Shown: positions 11,186-20,321, counted from the first letter of the stretch. The stretch is DNA of 64,000 nucleotides from an uncultured Bacteroidia bacterium (GCA_902782225.1 CACZMF010000002.1:124001-188000), one strand, 5' to 3'. Numbers and translations: made by a program. The notes: generated from the letters alone by a model not told the origin.

Positions 11186-11884
11186 CTATTGAGCTGTGTG
11201 TGTGCCTATATATTCAAGTACCTTGAGGAGAGAATCGGTCTTCCTCCACTTGATCTTTTCCTGTTTGATGAAATTGTTGGCATCTTTCTTATCGATGCCC
11301 GGCAAATCCAGAATGTCGGACTTGCCCGCGCGGGTGAGGCGGTTGTGGCAATAGATGTAGGTTGTCACCTTCAGGGGGAGCACCTTTCCGCGCATCTTGT
11401 TGTCTGCTACGACCTGCAGGTTCTCGTTGAGGATGTTGACGTTGCCGCCGCTGTCAAGAGCCATCACGTTGAGGCCGTGCCGGGAGGATGAGGACACGGA
11501 CACTCCGTAGCCGACATCCACCTTTCCCAATTCCTCCATATCCACTTCCACGCCCTCCAGAATGCTGCCGTAGTCGTTTTCTGCCAGGACTTTGTACATT
11601 GCGCCCCGGACTTTCACGTATACGTCTTCACCCACGCGGGCGGTGAAGATGGATGCCATATCGGCTTTCATTACCTTGCCCTCGGATATGTAGTGCAAGG
11701 AACCGTCTGCGATGCAGACATTGTAGCTACCCTCTGCTATCAGGGCTCCGCTGCTGGTCCTGACTGCTCCGGGTTCGAAGTTTTCGTAAAGGTAGGGCCA
11801 AGTTTCCCTGGGCTCGAACGGGGTAAGAGCGAAAAGGGGAGTAAAAATGCAGATACCTGCAATAAGCAAAAGGACTCGTTTCAT
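11186..11884 (-). CDS. Secreted protein of unknown function, possible helix-hairpin-helix tail
   Basis: I start the gene at the ATG at 11884, which gives 232 residues with a clean signal peptide (MKRVLLLIAGICIFTPLFA). The longer open frame adds 12 residues that do not resemble a leader. The mature part looks like a mixed beta domain without recognisable motifs. The C-terminal stretch ILDLPGIDKKDANNFIKQEKI could form a small helix-hairpin-helix-like element. It is the first gene of a tight trio with the S8 protease (5 bp gap) and the PorV-like barrel, so a role at the cell surface connected with the protease is likely but unproven. It begins only 18 bp after a strong terminator hairpin. Confidence 0.75.
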   Translation of the reverse strand: MKRVLLLIAGICIFTPLFALTPFEPRETWPYLYENFEPGAVRTSSGALIAEGSYNVCIADGSLHYISEGKVMKADMASIFTARVGEDVYVKVRGAMYKVLAENDYGSILEGVEVDMEELGKVDVGYGVSVSSSSRHGLNVMALDSGGNVNILNENLQVVADNKMRGKVLPLKVTTYIYCHNRLTRAGKSDILDLPGIDKKDANNFIKQEKIKWRKTDSLLKVLEYIGTHTAQ

Positions 11885-11902
11885 ATTATTTCTTTTTAAT
11901 AA

Positions 11903-11947
11903 AAACCCGTTCCCGACCAAAAAAACCGTACGGTCGGGAGCGGGTTT
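11903..11947 (-). terminator. Rho-independent terminator after the susCD operon
   Basis: Read on the minus strand, a 16-bp stem with one wobble pair (arms 11932-11947 and 11903-11918) is followed by TTTTTATT. It lies 19 bp downstream of the Calx-beta lipoprotein stop. The next gene starts 18 bp beyond it, which leaves almost no room for a separate promoter, so the trio 11884-7702 may depend on read-through. Confidence 0.85.
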
Positions 11948-11966
11948 CTATCTGAGGTAATACTGG

Positions 11967-12800
11967 TTACTTGGTAAACACTGTAGTGTAGGAACCGGCC
12001 CACAAGTAAGCACTTGTTCCCTGGACATAGAACATATTCCAAGGGCCAAGCTCAATACCAGCGGCAGTCACAACTGCCTGGGCTGGAATGGATGTGCCCC
12101 AACCATTATCGAAGCCGATGATCAAGAGATTACCATATCCATAGGCTGTAGCATCCATAACAAGCTGCCTTGCAGGGAAGGACATTGTAGCAGAGTTGGT
12201 CGCTGCATCGAATGCGATGGTGCCCTGGATGGCATTGCCGCCACCCCACAGGTTGATGAGGGCCACGGTGGTATCGTCGATCTTCTTGAACTGGGCCTTG
12301 TAGGGATCTCCGTCAGGAGCACCGTTATCTAAGTCCTGTGCAGTCCAGGTGCCTTCGACGAATGCCCAGTCAACGGGGATGTCGTTGTCGAGGATGGTCA
12401 TGGAGAAAGTCTTCACTGGACCGATCTCAACACCGTCGGAAGCTTCTTTCAGCTCGAGCTTGAGGCCGGCATTTCCGAGGTACTCGTTCGGGTGGTTGAT
12501 GATATCGAACTGGAGGGTTTTCTTGCCGCTCTCGTCGAACTGGATCACACCGCTCTTATCGGAGAAGTTGTAGTGTTTGCCGGCAACGGCGTCACCGGAA
12601 AGGGTGTAGGCGACGGTGCAGGGGCCGGTCAGGTTGGATGCAACCACATCGACAGTCACCTTACCGGCATCTTCCTTCACATTGGCGGTTTTTGAGCTGA
12701 GCACCACGAAGGGCACTTTCTTGTACTCCATCTTATTGTTGCAGGACGCAAGGCTAAGAAGGGCGGCAGCGCAAATAAATACTTTATAGATAGTTTTCAT
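11967..12800 (-). CDS. Calx-beta domain lipoprotein of a SusCD locus
   Basis: A 277-residue lipoprotein (signal MKTIYKVFICAAALLSLASC, Cys20). Residues about 30-135 resemble a Calx-beta sandwich: KEDAGKVTVDVVASNL, then GVIQFDESGKKTLQFDI, then MTILDND. The C-terminal half (about 140-277) is a beta-rich module with many Trp and Gly residues and no assigned family. It is the third gene after susC and susD on the same strand, in the position where SusE/SusF-type surface ligand-binding lipoproteins usually sit, so it probably helps capture the substrate of this transporter. The ligand is unknown. The gene ends just before a strong terminator. Confidence 0.85.
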   Translation of the reverse strand: MKTIYKVFICAAALLSLASCNNKMEYKKVPFVVLSSKTANVKEDAGKVTVDVVASNLTGPCTVAYTLSGDAVAGKHYNFSDKSGVIQFDESGKKTLQFDIINHPNEYLGNAGLKLELKEASDGVEIGPVKTFSMTILDNDIPVDWAFVEGTWTAQDLDNGAPDGDPYKAQFKKIDDTTVALINLWGGGNAIQGTIAFDAATNSATMSFPARQLVMDATAYGYGNLLIIGFDNGWGTSIPAQAVVTAAGIELGPWNMFYVQGTSAYLWAGSYTTVFTK

Positions 12801-12818
12801 TTTCTAGCTGTTTTAGAA

Positions 12819-14318
12819 TTATTCGGTAACGTAGCCGGCGTTCTGGACGAGATTCTTGTTGATCTTCATCTCGTGAGAAGGGATGGGCCACTGGAAGTGG
12901 TAGTCGTCGGCCTTGAAGACCTTGCCGTCAAAGACGTCGCCGCTGTTGAGGGCTTCGGATGCGCCAGTCTGCATGGGACGGCCGTTGTAGCCGATTCCCC
13001 AGCGCTTCAAGCAGGTCATACGCTGGCCTTCGCCGATCATTTCCTTCATCCACTCCTTGCGGATGGTCTCTGTGGTGGCTTCGGTCTGGTTAGCTGCACG
13101 TGCGGCCTGGAGAGCATTGAGGTCTGCCTTTGCTGCGCCAGCGTTGCCTGCTGCAAGCTCAGCCTCTGCTGCGATCAGGTACTGCTCGCCGATAAGGAAA
13201 GGCTTGGGAGCCTGGCGGCCGTTCCTGAGTGCGTCGGTGAAGTCGGGGTTGCCCCAGTACCTTGTGAACACATAGAACTGGCCCTGGTAGAAAGTACCAT
13301 TCTGAAGTACCCACTCGTGGTTGTCGAACCAGGCAGCGAAGCGGAGGTCGCCTCCGTCATATGCATCGATGACGGTCTTGGTGGGGATGTAGTAAGGCCT
13401 GAACACCTGGCCCTTCTTGTCGTCGGCCTGGTAGAAAGTGTAGGGATTATTGCTGTTGGAGCCTTCCGACTTGCTGGCGAAAACCTGATAGATAGGCTCG
13501 GTGCCGTTGTCGTTGATATACTCGGCGGCCATTGCCTCGGCGCTGGCGGCAAGGGTGTAGACTCCGGAGTCGATCACCTTGTGGGCGCAGGAAGCGGCAT
13601 TCTCATAGTCGGCGATATCAAGATAGTAGCGGGCATAGAGAGCGTAGACTGCGTCGATGCTGGGCCTGTCCTTGCGGGGGGCACCCTTGACGTCCTTCAG
13701 GAGCTCCAGGGCGTTGTCGAGGTCGGACTTGATCTGCTCATAGACAGCCTTGACGGTGGCGCGGGCGGGCTTCTCCTGCTGGTCGTACTTGACAACGAGG
13801 GGAACGCAGAGCTCGGTTGCAGCGGTAGCGGCCTTGTAGGGCTTGGCGAAATGGCGGGCAAGGTTGAGGTAGCTGGCTGCACGGAGGAAATAGGCTTCGC
13901 CCAGAACGACCTGGGTGTCGGCTTTGATCTCTTCATCCACGTCGTCTGCGGCGGCGATGAAGATGTTGTAGTTCTTTATTGCGCTGTAGTTTGCGCTCCA
14001 GTAGTCCTCCACATAGTAGTCGCTGGAGGTGAAGTTGTAGTCGGTCTTGTGGATGCCGCCGTAGTTGTTGCCAAAGTCGATGGTAGCGTTGAAGCAATCC
14101 ATCTCGACTTCACTGGCGATGGTGTATTCTCCCATCTGGCAGGATCTGAAGGAACCGAGCAGACCGTTCTCGAGTGCGGTGAGGTTGGCCTTGGTCTGGA
14201 TCAGGCGGGCGTCCTCATCGTAGGCGATGGAACTGATAGGATAGAGGTCCAGGTTGCAGGAAGCAAGCAGGGAGACTGAAGCGACAGCCGAAATGATGTA
14301 TGTAAATATTCTTTTCAT
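12819..14318 (-). CDS. SusD/RagB-family nutrient-binding lipoprotein
   Basis: A 499-residue outer-membrane lipoprotein (MKRIFTYIISAVASVSLLASC, Cys21) with the SusD fold. TPR-like helices appear around LGEAYFLRAASYLNLARHFAKPY, and the C-terminal half carries the family segment FLIGEQYLIAAEAELAAGNAGAAKADLNALQAAR. SusD proteins close over the SusC barrel as a lid and hand it the bound glycan or peptide. The gene starts 12 bp after susC and precedes the Calx-beta lipoprotein. No glycoside hydrolase, sulfatase or polysaccharide lyase stands beside it. The nearest degradative enzyme is the subtilisin-like protease beyond the terminator, so a protein or peptide substrate is possible. Confidence 0.95.
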   Translation of the reverse strand: MKRIFTYIISAVASVSLLASCNLDLYPISSIAYDEDARLIQTKANLTALENGLLGSFRSCQMGEYTIASEVEMDCFNATIDFGNNYGGIHKTDYNFTSSDYYVEDYWSANYSAIKNYNIFIAAADDVDEEIKADTQVVLGEAYFLRAASYLNLARHFAKPYKAATAATELCVPLVVKYDQQEKPARATVKAVYEQIKSDLDNALELLKDVKGAPRKDRPSIDAVYALYARYYLDIADYENAASCAHKVIDSGVYTLAASAEAMAAEYINDNGTEPIYQVFASKSEGSNSNNPYTFYQADDKKGQVFRPYYIPTKTVIDAYDGGDLRFAAWFDNHEWVLQNGTFYQGQFYVFTRYWGNPDFTDALRNGRQAPKPFLIGEQYLIAAEAELAAGNAGAAKADLNALQAARAANQTEATTETIRKEWMKEMIGEGQRMTCLKRWGIGYNGRPMQTGASEALNSGDVFDGKVFKADDYHFQWPIPSHEMKINKNLVQNAGYVTE

Positions 14319-14330
14319 TGCTGCGATAAT

Positions 14331-17300
14331 TTAGAAGGTGAACTCAAGACCGACGAGGTACTGTTTGCTACCACCGAGGCGGCCGTAGGTCAAGTTGCCG
14401 TCGATTTCCGGATCGACACCAGTGTACTTGGTGAAGGTCAGGAGGTTACGTCCGGTGAATGTGAGCTTGACGCTGTCGAAGAGCTTCTGGGCTTCAAGCC
14501 ACTTGTTGGGGAGGGCGACGCCGACCTGGAGATTCTTCAGGCGGAGGAAGGAGGCATCTTCATAGAGGTGGGTGTCGAACTGCATCACATAGCCCTTGGT
14601 CCAGTCGGGATACTGGGCGTTCTTGTTGTTGGGGGTCCAGTAGTCGCTGACGTTCTTCATCTTGTTGTATGCAACGTTGTTGTTGACGTTCTCGTAGAAG
14701 TAGCGGTCGTTGTTGATGAGGGTCTTGCCGAGCACATAGGAGAAGTCCGCTGCGAAGGAGAGGAACTTCCAGCCGCCGCGCAGGCTGAAACCACCCACCA
14801 TAGGGGCGGAAAGCTGCATGCCGGTGTTCTGCATGAGGGCATCCTCGTCATAGTCCTTGGTGGTCTTGTCCTTGGTGGTCTTGTCGGGATCGTCGCCGGG
14901 CACATACCACATAGGGGCGCCGTCTTCAGGATCCACGCCTGCGTAGACAGGGGCGTAGAACATCACAGGGAGGCCCTGGATGTAGGCGAGACCGGAGGAA
15001 GCCATGATCCAGCGATACCTCTGGAACTCCTCGTCCCAGGCTGCGTCAAAGAGCTCGGACACCTTCTCCTTATTGTAGTTGAAGTTGGTGCTGAAACGCA
15101 GATATGCGTCGGGCTTCTGGATGATGTCGACGCCGAGGGTGATGTCCACACCGGTGTTCTTCAGGCCACCCACGTTGGCGGTCAGCTCGCTGAAGCCGCT
15201 GGTGTAGGGATAAGGAACATCCATGAGCATGTCCTTGGTGGTCCTGTCATAGAACTCGACCTCGAGGTCGATGAAGTCGAAGAAGCGGGCGCTGGCACCG
15301 ATGGAAAGCAGGGACTGCTTCTCCCAGGTGAGGTCCTTGTTGGAAGGCTGGCCGACTGCCCAGGCATTGCCGTCGTTGTAGTTGGTCATCGTGCCGATGA
15401 GGGCAAGGTGGCTGTAGTTACCGATTTCGGCGTTACCCTGGGTACCGTAGCTGGCCTTGAGGCTGGCGTTCTTGATCCATTTGGCATCCTTCATGAAACC
15501 TTCCTTGCTGAGGTTCCAGCGGGCACCGACAGACCAGAACAGAGCGTTACGGACGTTCTTACCGAAACGGGAAGATGCGTCGTTACGGATTGTTCCGTCG
15601 ATGGTGTACTTGCCGGCGTAGCTGTAGTCGGCGTGGCCGAAGAAGGAAAGGAACTTGCTGGCAGATGATGATTCGCTCACTGCCTTGGAAGTCTGGGTAC
15701 CCTGCTGGAGGATGTTGAGACGGTCTTCGGTCTGGCCGGTGGAAGATGCGGAGAAGGAGTCGTACCAGTTGCTGATGCCTTCGTGACCGACGAGCACTGA
15801 GAAGCGGTGGTCGTTGGCGATGGTGGTTCCGTACTCGATCGTGTTGGTGATCGTGTTGTTGGAGGTCATCTGTGCAGATTTGCCTCTTGCACCGGTGCCG
15901 CTGCGGATCTTGCTGGAAGGAATGGACTGGCTGTTGCTGAAGTAGAACATCGTATCGGTACCGATCTGGGAACGGAACTTGAGGTTCCTGATGGGCTCGA
16001 TCTCAATGTATGCGCCGCCGTTCAGGCCATAACGGTTGGTGACGGACGGGTAGGTCTCTATCCAATAATAAGGGTTGGTGGTTCCGTTGGGGAACTTGTA
16101 GGGATAGAGCTTGCCGTCCTCGTCGTAGGCGGGGTGCAGAGGGTTGTACATATAGGAAAGACCACCGGAAAGGTATGCACCTGCATCGGAGAAGGCTGCA
16201 TTGTTCCAGTTGCTGTTCTGCTGGTTCTGGTCGCCGGAGAGGTTGAGGTTGATGCCAACCTTGAGCCAGTCCTTCGGGTGTCCCTGGACGTTGGAACGGA
16301 CGGTGTAGCGGTCGTAGAAGTTGCCCACGGAAGTACCTCTCTGATGGAACTGGGAAGCACTGATGAGGTAGGCGACCTTTGCGCCACCGCCTTCGATGGT
16401 CACGTCGTTCTGGTACTGGGGATTGTTGAGCTGCTGGAAGATGGTATGCCACTTGGTGTTGGCGGTGTAGCCCTTGTCGTCGTAGTTGGCCTTGATCTGG
16501 TCTGCGGTGAACTTGCCGGTGCGGAGCCAGAGGTCTTTCAGTTCGTCGCCGGACATCATGTTGTCGTAGAACTGCTCGTTGGCGAGGGTTGAAATACCAT
16601 ACTGGGAACGGACGGTCACGCGGGCCTTCGTATCATAGGAACCGGACTTGGTGGTCACGAAGACGACACCGTTTGCAGCACGGGCACCGTAGATGGAAGT
16701 GGAGGATGCGTCCTTGAGCACGGAGATGGAGAGAATGTCGTTAGGGTTCATCGCCATGATCGTGCGGCTGGAGGACGGGATACCGTCGATGATGTAGAGC
16801 GGAGTGGTGCTGGAACCGAGGGAACCCATACCGTGGAGCTGCAGGGAGACGGAGTTGTCACCTGCGATACCACCGGTGGTGAGAACACTCAGACCGGCCA
16901 CCTGGCCCTGAAGGTTGTCGAGAGCAGAGGCGGCGGGTGCGTTGCGCACGACATCGGAGGTCACAGTCGTGACTGTACCTACGAGGTTGCCGACCTTCTT
17001 TGCGGAACCGTAACCAACAACGATGGCGTCACCGAGCACTTCTGCATCGGGGCGCAGGGAAACGTTAAGCTGGCTACGTCCGTTGAGCGCTACTTCCTCC
17101 GTGATGTAACCGATGGAGGAGAAGATGAGCGTTGCGTTGGACGGAGCAGAAAAACTGAATGCTCCGTTCGCATCCGTGGTCGTACCGGTGCTGGTGCCCT
17201 TGACCTGGATGGCCGCGAAGGGGATGCCGTCACCGGTGGATGCATCTTTGACCGTACCCTTGAAACTGACGTTCTGTGCTGCGAGCGTCACGCCAAGGAA

Positions 17301-17339
17301 AAGGAACAAAGCGCTGAAGAACAGTTTAGCTTTTTTCAT
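14331..17339 (-). CDS. SusC/RagA-family TonB-dependent outer-membrane transporter
   Basis: A 1002-residue protein. A signal peptide (1-21, ending TLAAQ) is followed by a carboxypeptidase-regulatory-like domain (about 24-105: FKGTVKDASTGDGIPFAAIQVKG), a plug domain (GDAIVVGYGSAKK and SSTSIYGARAANGVVFVTTK) and a beta-barrel ending in the aromatic strand YLVGLEFTF. This is the standard SusC architecture: energised by TonB, it imports the ligand presented by SusD. No extracytoplasmic sigma or anti-sigma pair is adjacent, and the N-terminus shows no extra signalling (STN) domain. The regulator must therefore be elsewhere. Confidence 0.96.
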   Translation of the reverse strand: MKKAKLFFSALFLFLGVTLAAQNVSFKGTVKDASTGDGIPFAAIQVKGTSTGTTTDANGAFSFSAPSNATLIFSSIGYITEEVALNGRSQLNVSLRPDAEVLGDAIVVGYGSAKKVGNLVGTVTTVTSDVVRNAPAASALDNLQGQVAGLSVLTTGGIAGDNSVSLQLHGMGSLGSSTTPLYIIDGIPSSSRTIMAMNPNDILSISVLKDASSTSIYGARAANGVVFVTTKSGSYDTKARVTVRSQYGISTLANEQFYDNMMSGDELKDLWLRTGKFTADQIKANYDDKGYTANTKWHTIFQQLNNPQYQNDVTIEGGGAKVAYLISASQFHQRGTSVGNFYDRYTVRSNVQGHPKDWLKVGINLNLSGDQNQQNSNWNNAAFSDAGAYLSGGLSYMYNPLHPAYDEDGKLYPYKFPNGTTNPYYWIETYPSVTNRYGLNGGAYIEIEPIRNLKFRSQIGTDTMFYFSNSQSIPSSKIRSGTGARGKSAQMTSNNTITNTIEYGTTIANDHRFSVLVGHEGISNWYDSFSASSTGQTEDRLNILQQGTQTSKAVSESSSASKFLSFFGHADYSYAGKYTIDGTIRNDASSRFGKNVRNALFWSVGARWNLSKEGFMKDAKWIKNASLKASYGTQGNAEIGNYSHLALIGTMTNYNDGNAWAVGQPSNKDLTWEKQSLLSIGASARFFDFIDLEVEFYDRTTKDMLMDVPYPYTSGFSELTANVGGLKNTGVDITLGVDIIQKPDAYLRFSTNFNYNKEKVSELFDAAWDEEFQRYRWIMASSGLAYIQGLPVMFYAPVYAGVDPEDGAPMWYVPGDDPDKTTKDKTTKDYDEDALMQNTGMQLSAPMVGGFSLRGGWKFLSFAADFSYVLGKTLINNDRYFYENVNNNVAYNKMKNVSDYWTPNNKNAQYPDWTKGYVMQFDTHLYEDASFLRLKNLQVGVALPNKWLEAQKLFDSVKLTFTGRNLLTFTKYTGVDPEIDGNLTYGRLGGSKQYLVGLEFTF

Positions 17340-17389
17340 AAGCGTTACGTTAAATTAAACAATAAAATTATACTAACTAAGCTTTAGTT

Positions 17390-17397
17390 CAAACTTA
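17390..17397 (-). promoter_or_regulatory. Putative -7 box upstream of susC
   Basis: On the minus strand the sequence TAAGTTTG matches the Bacteroidetes -7 consensus TAnnTTTG and would give a leader of about 45 bases before susC. No TTTG was found at the expected -33 spacing, so the call is weak. Confidence 0.35.
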
Positions 17398-17486
17398 AAA
17401 GTACTAATGCAAATTAGGCCGCAAGGTCGGAAAAATTTTTTACAAATCCAAATATTTCCTCCTCAAAATGCTGATTCAAAGACATC

Positions 17487-17530
17487 AACTCGCGTTTTCG
17501 GGGTGAAGAAAACGCGAGTTTTTAATTTTT
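17487..17530 (+). terminator. Terminator-like hairpin read on the plus strand between susC and the reductase gene
   Basis: The arms 17487-17499 and 17508-17520 form a 13-bp perfect stem followed on the plus strand by TTTAATTTTT. On the minus strand, in which both flanking genes run, no T-tract follows the stem. It is therefore either a hairpin that ends the 19 kb operon by another route or the 3' end of an antisense RNA. The intergenic interval 17340-17569 contains nothing else that I recognise apart from the susC promoter box. Confidence 0.5.
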
Positions 17531-17569
17531 TGTATTAATGTTTTAAATAATCAGGGCGATTCTTCTTAA

Positions 17570-18901
17570 TTATTCAAACTTTTCCTGCTTGATTTCTTCG
17601 ATATATTTATCTATTCTCTGGAGTTCCCGGGGAATCCGTATGTGCTGGGGGCAGGAACTCACACATTTTCCGCACGATATGCAGTGGTCCGCCTGCCTGG
17701 CGGACTCTACGGCCTTGTCGTATTCGGCCAGGTATTTTCTTCGTGCGCGTGCGTAGCGCTCCTGCTCGGGTCCTTTTACATAGGTCCCGTCCACGACGCT
17801 GCGGTCGTAGAATCGGAATATGCCGGGAATGTCGATGCCGTAGGGGCAGGGCATGCAGTACTGGCAGCCGGTGCAGCCCACCAGGGAGAATCTGGACTGC
17901 TCGTCCGCGATTTCTTCCAGCATCTTGAACTCTTCCTCGCTAAGGGGCTTGAAATTGCAGAAAGTCCTGAGGTTGTCTTCCAAGTGCTCCTTGTAGGTCA
18001 TTCCGCTGAGTGCGGTCAGCACGTTGGGGAAACTGCCCACGAAGCGGAAAGCCCAGGATGCCACGCTCCGGTCCGGCTCGATCGCCTTCAGGCGGGCGGT
18101 CTGGGGCTTTGTGAGGGTGGCGAGGCCGCCGCCGCGCAGGGGCTCCATGATCACGACAGGGATGCCCCTGGCCGACAGTTCCGCATACATATGGTCCGCA
18201 TTCGTGTTGCGCCCGCCGGCGTGCGTCCAGTCCAGGTAGTTCATCTGTATCTGCACGAAATCCCAGTGGTATTTGGGATGCAGTTCCATCATGGAATCGA
18301 AGCCTTCCTTGTGGCTGTGGATGGAGAAGCCCAGATTCCTGATGCGGCCGGCCTCCCTTTCCTTCAGCAGGAAATCCATAATGCCGGTGGAGCCGAAGCG
18401 GCGGTTGAAGTCTTCCGCGCTGCCTATGGAGTGCAGAAGATAGTAGTCTATGTGGTCCGTCTTGAATATTTTCAGCGAGCGGCGGTACATCTTGACGGAG
18501 TTCTCGTAGGTGGCGTTGGCAAAGTTGGACAGCTTCGTGGCCAGCAGCCAGCTTTCACGGGGATGCCGGTTGAGCGCTTCAGCGGAGGCCCGTTCGGAGT
18601 CGCCCCGCAGGTACACGGGAGAGGTGTCGAAATAGTTCACTCCGTGCTCCAGGGCCTCGTCCACGAGGGCGTTGACCTTTTCCTGGTCGATCACGTCATT
18701 GCCCTCGGCATCCTTTGTCATGGGCCAGCGCATGCAGCCGTAGCCGAGCACGCCTACTCCCGGAAAGTGCTGGAGCATAGGACCGAGCGCGGCCTCTTCC
18801 TGGCTGCTGCTGCCGCTTTCGGCGGCCTTGGGGGCGCAGGCGGCAAGACCCGCGGCGGCGGCAACTGCGCCGCTCCTCTTGAGGAATTCTCTTCTGTCCA
18901 T
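17570..18901 (-). CDS. Tat-exported aldo/keto reductase with C-terminal ferredoxin domain
   Basis: The ATG at 18901 is chosen, giving 443 residues with a twin-arginine signal (MDRREFLKRSGAVAAAAGLAAC). The further upstream frame is a shadow of the neighbour. An aldo/keto reductase barrel follows (GYGCMRWPM, FDTSPVYLRGDSE, DYYLLHS). The cysteine-rich C-terminus has CTGCQYCMPCP and CISCGKCVSSCP, the latter a ferredoxin-type 4Fe-4S motif. Such Fe-S aldo/keto reductases are common in anaerobes; their substrates are mostly unknown. It starts 2 bp after the polyferredoxin gene, which suggests that electrons pass from the membrane protein to this enzyme outside the cytoplasmic membrane. That link is inference. 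Confidence 0.88.
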   Translation of the reverse strand: MDRREFLKRSGAVAAAAGLAACAPKAAESGSSSQEEAALGPMLQHFPGVGVLGYGCMRWPMTKDAEGNDVIDQEKVNALVDEALEHGVNYFDTSPVYLRGDSERASAEALNRHPRESWLLATKLSNFANATYENSVKMYRRSLKIFKTDHIDYYLLHSIGSAEDFNRRFGSTGIMDFLLKEREAGRIRNLGFSIHSHKEGFDSMMELHPKYHWDFVQIQMNYLDWTHAGGRNTNADHMYAELSARGIPVVIMEPLRGGGLATLTKPQTARLKAIEPDRSVASWAFRFVGSFPNVLTALSGMTYKEHLEDNLRTFCNFKPLSEEEFKMLEEIADEQSRFSLVGCTGCQYCMPCPYGIDIPGIFRFYDRSVVDGTYVKGPEQERYARARRKYLAEYDKAVESARQADHCISCGKCVSSCPQHIRIPRELQRIDKYIEEIKQEKFE

Positions 18902-18903
18902 AC

Positions 18904-20319
18904 TTATTTCCTTATATGTTCTTCCAAACCTTTCACCGTGATGGCGCTGACGGGCCGCACGGGGCACAGATACTCGCATTTTCCGCATCCTATGCACTGT
19001 TCTTCGGCTACGACAGGACGCCTGATTCCATCCACCTTGACCATCGATATGGCGCCGGTGGGGCAGTGGCGCTCGCAGTTGCCGCAACCCTCCTTCCCCT
19101 GCGCCGCAAGGCAGGTCTCGGGGTTCACGACGGCGGTGCCGATGCGTATGAGGGTCTTTTCATCACGGTCCACGCGGCTGATTGCGCCGGCGGGGCAGAC
19201 CTCCGAGCAGGCGGTGCACTCGGGCCGGCAGAATCCGTTCTCATAGCCCATCATGGGCTGCAGGAGGTGCTCCAGGCCGGTGGAGGGACGCAGCACCTTG
19301 TTGGGGCAGGCGCTCACGCACAGCTGGCAGGCGGTGCAGCTGTCGTAGAAATTGTCCACGCTGCCTGCGCCCGGCGGCACCAGCAGGGGCTTTCGCTCCA
19401 GGCCGGACTTGGGCTCCAGGGGGGCGAGGCCGCCGTCCACCTTCATTTCCTGTGCGCGGGCGATACCGGAAGCGGCGGCTCCGGCTATCAGCACGGCGGA
19501 GGTGTTGAGGAACGCACGGCGTCCCCCGGAGGCCTCCGAAGGCTCCGCAGCTGCCTTTGCCGGACGGCCGAAGCTGATGGCCCCGACCTTGCAGGCGTCG
19601 ATGCAGTCGAAGCAGTCAACGCAGCGCGAGCGGTCTATCTTCAGGGTGCCCTCCTCGATGCAGGAAGCCTTGCACTGGCGGGAGCAGGCGCCGCATCTGA
19701 CGCACTTTTCGCTGTCCACCCTTATGCCCAGCAGGGAGCGGCTGCCGATTTTGCCGAGCACCGTGCCCACGGGGCAGACGGTGTTGCACCAGGCGCGTCC
19801 CCATAGCCAGGCGCACACGGCCACCAGGACAAAGGTCACGGCGGCTGCAATCACCACCGGCGCCGCTCCGTTGCCCGCGATGCTGCTGACCATACGGCCG
19901 TAGGCGCTGTAGGGCCCGAGCAGGGCCACTATCAGCTGGATGTCGGCCACTATGGCGGCGAGCATCACGCCGAGAAAGATATACCGGACGACCTTGCGCT
20001 CCTTGTTGAACTTGAAGCGCTTTCGCAGCGGCTTGATCCAGCGTCCGAGAGTACGGCGTAGCCAGAGTATCAGGTCCTGGAGCACGCCCAGGGGGCACAG
20101 TACAGAGCAGTAGATGCGGCCAAGCAGCAGGGTCAGCAGCACGATGCCGAGCAGCACGGCCACATTGCCGAGCGTGGCACCGGCCAGCACCCTCATCGTG
20201 GCGGGAAGGAACTGGAGCTTGGGGAGCCATCCCCACCAGTCGCGGCCTATGCCCACGAAGAGGAGCGTGATGCCGACAAAGCATAACGCGGCCAGGCAGA
20301 TTCTTGTCTTACGTAACAT
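18904..20319 (-). CDS. NapH-like membrane polyferredoxin
   Basis: A 471-residue electron-transfer protein. The N-terminal half has about four membrane helices and the two cysteine motifs of NapH/MauN proteins (CSVLCPLG and CNTVCPVG). A series of 4Fe-4S motifs follows (CVRCGACSRQC, CVDCFDCIDAC, CTACQLCVSACP, CTACSEVCP, CIGCGKCEYLCP). An internal Tat-like segment GRRAFLNTSAVLIAG near residue 270 suggests fusion of a NapH-like unit with a separately exported NapG-like ferredoxin. It is 2 bp from the phosphatase gene upstream and 2 bp from the reductase downstream. It probably draws electrons from menaquinol or passes them to it; the partner enzyme cannot be told from sequence. Confidence 0.85.
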   Translation of the reverse strand: MLRKTRICLAALCFVGITLLFVGIGRDWWGWLPKLQFLPATMRVLAGATLGNVAVLLGIVLLTLLLGRIYCSVLCPLGVLQDLILWLRRTLGRWIKPLRKRFKFNKERKVVRYIFLGVMLAAIVADIQLIVALLGPYSAYGRMVSSIAGNGAAPVVIAAAVTFVLVAVCAWLWGRAWCNTVCPVGTVLGKIGSRSLLGIRVDSEKCVRCGACSRQCKASCIEEGTLKIDRSRCVDCFDCIDACKVGAISFGRPAKAAAEPSEASGGRRAFLNTSAVLIAGAAASGIARAQEMKVDGGLAPLEPKSGLERKPLLVPPGAGSVDNFYDSCTACQLCVSACPNKVLRPSTGLEHLLQPMMGYENGFCRPECTACSEVCPAGAISRVDRDEKTLIRIGTAVVNPETCLAAQGKEGCGNCERHCPTGAISMVKVDGIRRPVVAEEQCIGCGKCEYLCPVRPVSAITVKGLEEHIRK

Positions 20320-20321
20320 AA

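Noticed and set aside
12873-14279. Plus-strand open frame opposite the SusD gene
   Set aside because: It is antisense to a clear SusD gene, gives a valine/glycine-rich product without motifs and has no promoter.
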